The notes under the pieces: generated by a model
What the model saw: only the letters and a program-made list of their open reading frames with translations
Told to the model about the DNA's origin: nothing
Databases searched by the model: none
Assembly: GCA_030429785.1 (NCBI GenBank)
Contig: JAUIEQ010000035.1
Location: 1 to 7,927, forward strand
DNA from: a bacterium
Lineage (GTDB): Bacteria > Patescibacteriota > Patescibacteriia > S139-126 > S139-133
Reading direction: 5' to 3'
DNA: 7,927 nucleotides
Position numbers and translations under genes: made by a program
Shown: piece by piece, positions 1-4,294 of the stretch
How the letters are laid out: every line of letters begins with the position of its first letter
How positions within the stretch are numbered: the stretch's first letter is position 1

Positions 1-168
1 GTGCGTACCAGCAATTCCTGTAGACGCTGTAACGCCCATGGCAATGTCATGTTCTTTCAAGTATGCAATAAACGCATTCAACACATGTGTTTTTCCTGAA
101 CCAGCCGCGCCAGTCAAAAACACATTGTATCCCGCCTTCATAATGGCAAGTGCATGTTGTTGCTTCAT
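1..168 (-). CDS. PIF1-like ATP-dependent DNA helicase, N-terminal part (cut by window edge)
   Basis: The first 56 residues of a helicase are visible; the gene continues beyond base 1. A Walker A loop, GAAGSGKT at residues 20-27, follows the hydrophobic strand NVFLT, and TASTGIAGTH at residues 47-56 matches motif Ia of PIF1/RecD-type superfamily 1B helicases. Known members are 5'-3' DNA helicases acting on replication intermediates and structured DNA in the cytoplasm. The ATG start lies only two bases after the stop of the upstream Nudix gene. There is no SD sequence, so translation probably depends on ribosomes finishing the Nudix gene. The remaining helicase motifs (Walker B, arginine finger) lie outside the window, so RecD2-like or other AAA-type relatives cannot be fully excluded, although the start-proximal pattern is typical of PIF1. 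Confidence 0.85.
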   Translation of the reverse strand, partial: MKQQHALAIMKAGYNVFLTGAAGSGKTHVLNAFIAYLKEHDIAMGVTASTGIAGTH

Positions 169-170
169 AG

Positions 171-590
171 TTACTGCAGTGTCTTAATAACGAGATTGAC
201 AAATGGCGAAGCATTGCTTGCATCAAGCGCATGCATATCCACAAACTGCGCGCCATCAACATCGTGAGCCGCAATGGCAAAGTTTTTTTCTTGCTCATCC
301 CACGCTTCAACTTGATACAACAACCCAATGTGATGCATTGATGCAGCTTCACCTTCCTCGACATACTCTATTTGAGCCGTACAGTTATCAAACCATGTAT
401 ATGCAGTGACCTTATATCCTGTTTCTTCATACACCTCCCGCTTCAAACATTTATCAATAGATTCTCCGTGCTCAAAACTTCCACCAGGCAAGTCAAACAA
501 CCCTGTATACGGACCACGAGTTTTTGTGACCACGAGCAGTTGGTTGTGTTGGTGCAGTATTGCATACACTCCTGTGTGTTGTTTGTTCAT
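171..590 (-). CDS. Nudix hydrolase
   Basis: A 139-residue protein of normal single-domain Nudix length. The Nudix box spans residues 37-59: G37, E43, then R51-E52, E55-E56 and G58, i.e. the GX5EX7REUXEEXGU pattern with Tyr replacing the last aliphatic residue. The glutamates coordinate Mg2+ or Mn2+ for hydrolysis of a nucleoside diphosphate linked to another group. TKTRGPYTGLFDLPGG just before the box is typical of MutT/ADP-ribose-type members, but the substrate cannot be assigned. I chose the ATG at 590 (protein MNKQHTGVYAIL). The frame stays open upstream to 668, but those extra 26 residues would run through the ABC-F terminator and the promoter at 615-644, and they lack Nudix character. 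No clear SD; the leader is only about 18 nt. Co-transcribed with the PIF1-like helicase, with a two-base gap. Confidence 0.9.
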   Translation of the reverse strand: MNKQHTGVYAILHQHNQLLVVTKTRGPYTGLFDLPGGSFEHGESIDKCLKREVYEETGYKVTAYTWFDNCTAQIEYVEEGEAASMHHIGLLYQVEAWDEQEKNFAIAAHDVDGAQFVDMHALDASNASPFVNLVIKTLQ

Positions 591-614
591 TTTCTTGAAA
601 TTACTCTGTACTCT

Positions 615-644
615 ATAGTACCATACAGCACGACGAGCATACAA
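615..644 (-). promoter_or_regulatory. Extended -10 promoter for the Nudix-helicase operon
   Basis: On the minus strand TTGTAT (639-644) is followed after 18 bases by TACTAT (615-620), with TGG directly before it, which makes an extended -10. The weak -35 overlaps the T-tract of the preceding terminator. The predicted transcript start near 608 gives a leader of about 18 nt. Assigned by pattern only; the same arrangement recurs at 7469-7498. Confidence 0.5.
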
Positions 645-676
645 AAAACCGCATTGCATAATACACAATACGGTTT
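643..676 (-). terminator. Rho-independent terminator of the ABC-F gene
   Basis: On the minus strand AAACCGTATTG pairs with CAATGCGGTTT (11-bp stem with one G-U pair) around a 9-nt loop, and the stem runs into six T residues. It lies about 22 bases past the ABC-F stop and closes that transcription unit before the Nudix promoter. Confidence 0.85.
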
Positions 677-698
677 GCTATGTCAGCCGTTGGCTATA

Positions 699-2168
699 CT
701 AAGCTTTTTCAGCTAACTTACCCAAATCAAGATATTCATCGACTGCAATTTGCTCTACAAATTCAGGCATATGACTAATCAGAATAATCGCTCCTTCAAA
801 TTCGTTGACTGCTTTGGCAATAACGGGCAGATGGCGAAAATTGATATGATTGCTTGGCTCATCAAGAATCAATACTCCTGGTCGCATCAGCACAAGTCGC
901 GCAAATGACAGCAATCCTTTTTGACCTTCAGAAAGATCACCGACTTTGTTACCCATCAAATCACCAGTGATCAAAAAACCAGCTGCGATCGATCGCATCT
1001 CTTGGTGATCAATTCCTTCGGCAACAACTTCCTCAAGTGATTCCATAACAGTATGATCAAAATCAAGTGAAGCAAAATCCTGACTATAATAACCAATCAC
1101 CACATCCTCTTTGACGTGAATGCCTGCACTTTCATTGGCAACGATCTTTCGAAGTAACGTGCTCTTACCGATTCCATTTGGACCTTCGATCAACATTCGT
1201 GAGCTCTTGGTCAATGTTTTTTCAACTGGGACTTCAATTGGCTCATGGTTTTTCATGACGGTCACAGACTCGATAGTCACCAGCTTGCCATAGATCTCTT
1301 CTTGACGAGGAATAGTGAACTCTCGAATGGTTTTGTCATCACGACGAACTGTTGTTTTGTTTTCTTCCATCTCAAGCGTTTCTTCTTTCATTTTTTTCGC
1401 GAGCTTACGCATCTTACCACCTTTATGTGAAAAGAAGTTTGCTTTTTCTTTTCGATCTTGAATTTTTTTCTCAAGCTGTGCGTTCTTTTTGATCTCACGA
1501 TCTACCCGTGCCTTGATTTCCTCGACAACAGAATAGTAGTCACCGACATACATTTCAACCTTTTTTGAAAACACATCAAGGTACAACACCCCTTCGGTAA
1601 AACAATTCAAAAAATCAGCATCGTGAGAGATCACAATAACTGTTTTGTCATACATGACCAAAAATTGAATCAAGTGATCAATTCCCTCGCTATCAAGATT
1701 ATTCGTTGGCTCATCAAGTAACAAAATATCAGGACTTTGAATAAGCGCGGCAGCAAGTAATAGTCGAGCTTGCTGACCACCTGATAAGTCGCCAACCACT
1801 CGATCAGTTGGTACTGTCAGGTTCACGGCATCCATATTTTTGGCAATCATTGACTTAAGGTCTGGAGGGACGACCTCAAACGCATTCGCAAAATACTCTT
1901 CAACAGTACACGTTGCATCCTCACGTGCAATGACTTGTTCGGCAGTGCCAATAGTCACGTCATCACCGGTGATGAATATATTGCCTTTCTTAGGTTTTAG
2001 CTCACCTTTGATAAGTTTAAATAATGTTGATTTACCAGCACCATTTTGACCCATCAAAGTAATTTTTGCTCCAGTACGCACATTAAAACTCACTGCATCA
2101 AGGAGCGGCTTTTTTTCTTTGTATTCAAATGTCACTTCATCAAAACGTAGAATTGTTTCTTCTGCCAT
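699..2168 (-). CDS. ABC-F family ATP-binding protein (ribosome-associated type)
   Basis: A 489-residue protein with two ABC ATPase domains and no membrane segment, the ABC-F layout. Domain 1 has Walker A GQNGAGKST (40-48), signature LSGGQQ (about 129-133) and Walker B ILLLDEPTNNLD (148-159), then the switch motif ISHD. A lysine/glutamate-rich coiled linker lies at about 218-275, the position of the P-site tRNA interaction motif. Domain 2 has Walker A GPNGIGKST (329-337), a degenerate signature LSEGQK (412-417) and Walker B VLILDEPSNHIN. Known ABC-F proteins bind the ribosomal E site and adjust translation or protect against antibiotics; the subfamily here is not clear. I use the ATG at 2168; a GTG two codons upstream is possible. 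There is no SD sequence. The gene has its own promoter and terminator, so it is monocistronic. Confidence 0.9.
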   Translation of the reverse strand: MAEETILRFDEVTFEYKEKKPLLDAVSFNVRTGAKITLMGQNGAGKSTLFKLIKGELKPKKGNIFITGDDVTIGTAEQVIAREDATCTVEEYFANAFEVVPPDLKSMIAKNMDAVNLTVPTDRVVGDLSGGQQARLLLAAALIQSPDILLLDEPTNNLDSEGIDHLIQFLVMYDKTVIVISHDADFLNCFTEGVLYLDVFSKKVEMYVGDYYSVVEEIKARVDREIKKNAQLEKKIQDRKEKANFFSHKGGKMRKLAKKMKEETLEMEENKTTVRRDDKTIREFTIPRQEEIYGKLVTIESVTVMKNHEPIEVPVEKTLTKSSRMLIEGPNGIGKSTLLRKIVANESAGIHVKEDVVIGYYSQDFASLDFDHTVMESLEEVVAEGIDHQEMRSIAAGFLITGDLMGNKVGDLSEGQKGLLSFARLVLMRPGVLILDEPSNHINFRHLPVIAKAVNEFEGAIILISHMPEFVEQIAVDEYLDLGKLAEKA

Positions 2169-2183
2169 ATACACGCAATCAAT

Positions 2184-2210
2184 AAAAAAGAATAGGCGTT
2201 GCTGCTATTC
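2184..2210 (-). promoter_or_regulatory. Possible attenuator hairpin in the ABC-F leader
   Basis: In the predicted leader of the ABC-F mRNA, GAATAG (2205-2210) can pair with CTATTC (2190-2195) over a 9-nt loop, directly followed by six T residues (2184-2189). The layout is that of a small intrinsic terminator between promoter and start codon. The 6-bp stem is AU-rich and therefore weak, so it could be chance. Confidence 0.3.
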
Positions 2211-2221
2211 AAACTAGGAGT

Positions 2222-2250
2222 ACTATACAATACATTCGAGTTTTTTTCAA
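2222..2250 (-). promoter_or_regulatory. Sigma70-type promoter for the ABC-F gene
   Basis: On the minus strand TTGAAA (2245-2250) is followed by a 17-bp spacer and TATAGT (2222-2227). The expected start near 2215 gives a leader of about 47 nt that contains the possible attenuator hairpin. Confidence 0.6.
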
Positions 2251-2265
2251 GAGCTATTACCAAAC

Positions 2266-2293
2266 TAAAAACCATGACTTATTGTCATGGTTT
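2266..2293 (-). terminator. Rho-independent terminator after the small-paralogue operon
   Basis: On the minus strand AAACCATGAC (2284-2293) pairs perfectly with GTCATGGTTT (2269-2278) over a 5-nt loop and continues into a T-run. It begins six bases past the stop of the last small gene and marks the left edge of the middle block. Confidence 0.85.
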
Positions 2294-2298
2294 ATGCA

Positions 2299-2622
2299 TT
2301 AAAAGTACAAATCAAACGACCAGCCGGAAGGACCTTCTCCAGGCATGTTCGTAAACTTCATCGATCTCCATCCGTGCTGTGGCTGACTATACCGCCTGAT
2401 CAGCTCTGCTTGAACCGATGGGTGTGGTTTTTTTGGCAAAAATACAATAACAGGATATTCGCTCTGTCCTTTTTTGTAACGATACTTTTTTTGCCAACCA
2501 TTCTCAAGTTCTCGATCAATATGCTGCTCAAATAAAGCAACAATCTGTTCGAACGTTAGAGTATTGGGCTGATTCCTGCTTTTGTAATGAGGATTGTTCA
2601 GTTGTCGTGGCCCTACTGCCAT
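2299..2622 (-). CDS. Small hypothetical protein, third paralogue of a tandem trio
   Basis: A 107-residue soluble protein that I do not recognise. It starts MAVGPRQL, matching the MALGPKE starts of the two genes upstream. It keeps the same later landmarks: an acidic helix with IDREL (about residues 35-39), a YPVIVFLP strand, VQAELIRRY and a GW pair followed by a hydrophobic strand ending in DLYF. It is the most diverged copy, with a 15-residue insertion after the start motif and extra lysines mid-protein. An SD sequence (GGAGT, 2628-2632) lies five bases before the ATG. It is last in the operon, 38 bases after the middle paralogue, and followed by a terminator. No catalytic motif, signal peptide or membrane segment is visible. 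Confidence 0.75.
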   Translation of the reverse strand: MAVGPRQLNNPHYKSRNQPNTLTFEQIVALFEQHIDRELENGWQKKYRYKKGQSEYPVIVFLPKKPHPSVQAELIRRYSQPQHGWRSMKFTNMPGEGPSGWSFDLYF

Positions 2623-2660
2623 ACGATACTCCGATCTTGTAATAGTATTGCGTTGCGTTT

Positions 2661-2912
2661 TTATTTAGTGAAACGAATCCAATCTCCGTCTTTTTGGGAA
2701 TGCTCAAACTCAACTTTGCCCCAACCAGCCTGGGCGTACTTCTGGGTAATGGCTTGTTGAACCAGAATATTGGGAGAGCTTGGTATCTCAACAGTAACAG
2801 AATGCTCACCACCATATTTCTCGGAAAGCTGCGCATCAATATATCGCTCAAGTTCGGCAGTTTTTTTTGCTACATTCAGTGAATTATCAAACTCTTTAGG
2901 CCCTAACGCCAT
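2661..2912 (-). CDS. Small hypothetical protein, second paralogue of a tandem trio
   Basis: An 83-residue soluble protein and the shortest, cleanest member of the trio. Layout: MALGPKEF start motif; a helix with LERYIDAQL; KYGG; a strand SVTVEIP; a second helix VQQAITQKYAQAGW; then a strand KVEFE and a C-terminal GDWIRF strand. This suggests one compact alpha/beta domain. The SD is perfect (AAGGAGGT, 2919-2926), six bases before the ATG, and overlaps the stop of the upstream paralogue, so the two are translated in series. The family and function are unknown to me. Similar small proteins with a KY..AGW helix end occur in phage-type gene sets from memory, but this is not strong enough for a name. 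Confidence 0.8.
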   Translation of the reverse strand: MALGPKEFDNSLNVAKKTAELERYIDAQLSEKYGGEHSVTVEIPSSPNILVQQAITQKYAQAGWGKVEFEHSQKDGDWIRFTK

Positions 2913-2918
2913 TGCACT

Positions 2919-2926
2919 ACCTCCTT
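2919..2926 (-). promoter_or_regulatory. Perfect SD sequence of the second small paralogue
   Basis: AAGGAGGT on the minus strand, six bases before the ATG at 2912, overlapping the TAA of the upstream gene. It confirms the start and contrasts with the SD-less genes outside the block. Confidence 0.85.
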
Positions 2927-3203
2927 ATTTTTTTGATTTTTTATTAACCAAACGAACTGAAGTTCCGTTTCCGGAAGGGGATTCAATAAAATCCACTTCA
3001 GACCAACCAGCCTGCTCGTACTTCTTAATTAGCTCTTTCCGAACCAGAGGCTTAACCTCAAAAGCTAATAAGCTAATAGTGATTGAAGACTGACCGGTAT
3101 ATTTCTGGGTCAAATCACCATCAATCATTTGCTCAAGAATCGCTACAGCAATCTCAGACTCAGCAGCAATTTTCTTTTTTAACTCCTTTGGTCCCAAAGC
3201 CAT
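2925..3203 (-). CDS. Small hypothetical protein, first paralogue of a tandem trio
   Basis: A 92-residue soluble protein, first in a three-gene operon of relatives. MALGPKEL opens the protein, followed by a charged helix, LEQMIDGDL, QKY, a strand SITISLL, the helix VRKELIKKYEQAGW, the strand EVDFIE, and a lysine-rich tail absent from the next copy. Identity with that copy is clear at the protein level, but synonymous positions differ, so the duplication is not recent. An SD sequence (AGGAG within GAGAGGAG, 3210-3217) sits six bases before the ATG. The gene is driven by the minus-strand promoter at 3249-3277, back to back with the promoter of the SLOG gene. The function is not recognised; being divergent from an apparently acquired SLOG gene makes a shared role worth considering. 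Confidence 0.8.
   Translation of the reverse strand: MALGPKELKKKIAAESEIAVAILEQMIDGDLTQKYTGQSSITISLLAFEVKPLVRKELIKKYEQAGWSEVDFIESPSGNGTSVRLVNKKSKK
3067..3078. repeat. 12-bp repeat, intragenic copy (TAATAAGCTAAT)
   Basis: An identical 12-mer occurs at 3240-3251, next to the -10 of the operon promoter. Inside the first small gene the core is doubled in tandem (AGCTAAT at 3064-3070 and 3072-3078). It could be an operator pair or chance in AT-rich DNA. Confidence 0.35.
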
Positions 3204-3239
3204 ACTTGACTCCTCTCTTATTATTGTAAATGTGGAATA

Positions 3240-3251
3240 TAATAAGCTAAT
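3240..3251. repeat. 12-bp repeat, promoter copy (TAATAAGCTAAT)
   Basis: Second copy of the 12-mer found at 3067-3078. It overlaps the downstream edge of the putative -10 and the transcript start of the small-paralogue operon, a position where a repressor would act. Confidence 0.35.
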
Positions 3252-3277
3252 TTACAACAAAAAAATCAATCTGTCAA
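3249..3277 (-). promoter_or_regulatory. Promoter of the small-paralogue operon
   Basis: On the minus strand, consensus TTGACA (3272-3277), a 17-bp spacer and TAAATT (3249-3254, four of six matches). The predicted leader is about 40 nt, ending in a good SD. Its -35 lies about 20 bp from the -35 of the divergent SLOG promoter. Confidence 0.55.
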
Positions 3278-3296
3278 TAATACACACATACATAAC

Positions 3297-3325
3297 TTGA
3301 CAAAGTATTAAAATTAATGTATACT
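3297..3325 (+). promoter_or_regulatory. Strong promoter of the SLOG gene
   Basis: TTGACA (3297-3302), a 17-bp spacer and TATACT (3320-3325): consensus -35 and near-consensus -10. The transcript start near 3332 gives an unusually long leader for this window, about 130 nt, which contains a hairpin and two SD-like sequences. Confidence 0.8.
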
Positions 3326-3386
3326 ATTTGATTGCGAACTTTGTCACTAATATACATAAAAGAAGGAGAAAACTTTTTTTCAAGCA

Positions 3387-3461
3387 GTGCAATCTAACCA
3401 GGTCCAATTCTCTATAGTTGAGAATACTGGACCACACCAAAACCTTACAAAAGGAGAATGA
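3387..3461 (+). CDS. Possible 24-codon leader ORF before the SLOG gene
   Basis: A GTG-initiated frame of 24 sense codons ends in a TGA that overlaps the first ATG (3458) of the SLOG reading frame. It reads straight through the leader hairpin, so its translation would open that hairpin. Against it: the only SD-like sequence upstream (AGAAGGAG, 3361-3368) is 18 bases away, too far for normal initiation, and a frame this short can arise by chance. Confidence 0.15.
   Translation: MQSNQVQFSIVENTGPHQNLTKGE
3401..3433 (+). promoter_or_regulatory. 12-bp hairpin in the SLOG mRNA leader
   Basis: GGTCCAATTCTC (3401-3412) pairs with GAGAAT (3420-3425) and TGGACC (3428-3433), with a 7-nt loop and a 2-nt bulge. 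No T-tract follows, so it is not a terminator. It ends 15 bases before the SD, a place suited to controlling translation or stabilising the mRNA. It does not match a riboswitch class I know. Confidence 0.6.
3449..3456 (+). promoter_or_regulatory. SD sequence deciding the SLOG start codon
   Basis: AAAAGGAG lies seven bases before the ATG at 3464 but only one base before the ATG at 3458, so initiation at 3464 is favoured. Confidence 0.75.
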
Positions 3462-3463
3462 AC

Positions 3464-4183
3464 ATGAAGAAAGTTCAACTCAAAGTTTTGATCTATCTAT
3501 TATCCGGTTTCAATTTCTTCAAAGACGGTGTGGTCTGCATCACCGGTCATATGATGGATGCGCTGACGCGTGAGCTGGCCAGATTTCCGGACACTCGTGA
3601 GAATCTGCGTAAAGCTATCACCGCCGTTCACAATACCCTTGACGCGATGCACCGGCAAAGCCCGATCAAAATGATCGTCACTGGCGGCACGCACGGTATG
3701 GATTTAATCGCCATTGCCTGGGCCATCAAGAACAATGTAATGGTCCACCAGTTCCGGCCGTATGCACAGACAGATTTCAATAACAACCAGTTCACTGGTG
3801 CAGGGAGCCCAACCGCTGATTACTGGCGCCGCGTAGTTAAAGCCGCTGAAAACAGTCCCAACGTTTTCATCCACGAACCTCGGATTCAAGGCGTCGGCCG
3901 TCCGGCAACTCAGGCAGAGATTGCCGCAGCAATGCCCGACAGCCCGTATGAGTGTTTCACGGATGTGAATCGTATGCTGCAGCTGATGCTCAAGTATGCA
4001 AATAACCCTCGTTTGCTGACACTCAACGATGGTCAAGACAAAGAGGACGGACCCGGAGGAACACGGGACATGGTCGCCAAAGCACTCAAATACGGCACCG
4101 CGTGCTACGCACTCAAAGCCGGGCTTCGCAATTGCGCACCTGATCACGAGTATCCCGCCGGCCTCAAACTCCTTAAAAGCTAA
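3464..4183 (+). CDS. SLOG-family (YspA/DUF2493-like) nucleotide-binding protein
   Basis: A 239-residue soluble protein. A first strand, VVCITGHM (23-30), matches the (I/V)TGxR-type opening of SLOG Rossmann folds. IKMIVTGGTHGMD (68-80) is the GGaxGxD loop, followed by LIAIAWAIKNN, the usual LA..WA helix of YspA-like proteins. Near the end, DVNRMLQLML, LLTLNDG and GGTRDMVAKALKYG (198-211) match the NR.m......l.af.dG...GT...i..A pattern. SLOG proteins bind nucleotides or nucleotide-derived signals, or act on them; ligand and reaction are unknown here. An insert at about 100-165 (QTDFNNNQFTGAGSPTADYW and the following region) is longer than in minimal family members. G+C is clearly higher than in neighbours (about 53-58% in two 60-base lines I counted, against 35-48% nearby), with many CTG, GCG and CGT codons, which suggests recent transfer. 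Divergent from the small trio, convergent with the 1050-residue gene. Confidence 0.75.
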   Translation: MKKVQLKVLIYLLSGFNFFKDGVVCITGHMMDALTRELARFPDTRENLRKAITAVHNTLDAMHRQSPIKMIVTGGTHGMDLIAIAWAIKNNVMVHQFRPYAQTDFNNNQFTGAGSPTADYWRRVVKAAENSPNVFIHEPRIQGVGRPATQAEIAAAMPDSPYECFTDVNRMLQLMLKYANNPRLLTLNDGQDKEDGPGGTRDMVAKALKYGTACYALKAGLRNCAPDHEYPAGLKLLKS

Positions 4184-4208
4184 CCGAACGCGTTGATTCG
4201 CGGTCGGT
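4183..4208. repeat. Inverted repeat directly after the SLOG stop
   Basis: ACCGA (4183-4187) and CGCG (4189-4192) face CGCG (4199-4202) and TCGGT (4204-4208) across a 6-nt loop with one mismatch. G+C-rich, no T-tract. It is the first of three hairpins in the 102-bp gap between the convergent genes. Confidence 0.5.
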
Positions 4209-4223
4209 CAGACGAGTTGTTTT

Positions 4224-4242
4224 TGCAAGCTTCGCTCTTGCA
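4224..4242. repeat. Second hairpin in the convergent gap
   Basis: TGCAAG (4224-4229) pairs with CTTGCA (4237-4242) over a 7-nt loop. No T-tract follows on either strand, so it is not a standard terminator. Confidence 0.4.
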
Positions 4243-4261
4243 TGAACGATTCACCTGTTTC

Positions 4262-4294
4262 AAACCCGACGTGCAAATGTCGGGTTTATTTTTT
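4262..4294 (+). terminator. Strong terminator of the SLOG gene, shared with the convergent gene
   Basis: A perfect 9-bp stem AAACCCGAC / GTCGGGTTT (4262-4270 and 4279-4287) with an 8-nt loop is followed on the plus strand by ATTTTTT. The right arm overlaps the TAA of the minus-strand 1050-residue gene. On the minus strand the T-run is only three, so it would stop that transcript less well. Confidence 0.85.

Noticed and set aside
591..668. 26-residue N-terminal extension of the Nudix protein
   Set aside because: The stretch overlaps the ABC-F terminator and the Nudix promoter, is cysteine- and aromatic-rich, and precedes a better ATG right before the first Nudix strand.
2528..2851. 107-codon minus-strand frame overlapping the second and third small genes
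   Set aside because: It overlaps two better-supported paralogues with SD sequences and shared motifs, and its own translation shows no family pattern.
2299..3203. Recent gene duplication or CRISPR-like repeat array in the small-gene region
   Set aside because: Similarity is at protein level only; there are no regularly spaced identical DNA repeats of CRISPR length.
3358..3380. Terminator in the SLOG leader (AAAAG against the run of seven T)
   Set aside because: The possible stem is about five weak pairs and involves the T-run itself, so it cannot act as an intrinsic terminator.
3464..3560. Signal peptide or membrane segment at the start of the SLOG protein
   Set aside because: The hydrophobic stretch at residues 4-19 is interrupted by polar residues and lacks a cleavage site; the core fold that follows is cytoplasmic in all known relatives.
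3704..4147. 147-codon open frame on the minus strand opposite the SLOG gene
   Set aside because: It arises from the G+C-rich codon use of the SLOG gene. It is cysteine-rich without domain character, has no promoter or SD, and the plus frame has clear family motifs.
4179..4294. Integron attC site after the SLOG gene
   Set aside because: The gap has inverted repeats and a cassette-like gene before it, but the conserved RYYYAAC and GTTRRRY ends are missing, and the third hairpin is an ordinary terminator.
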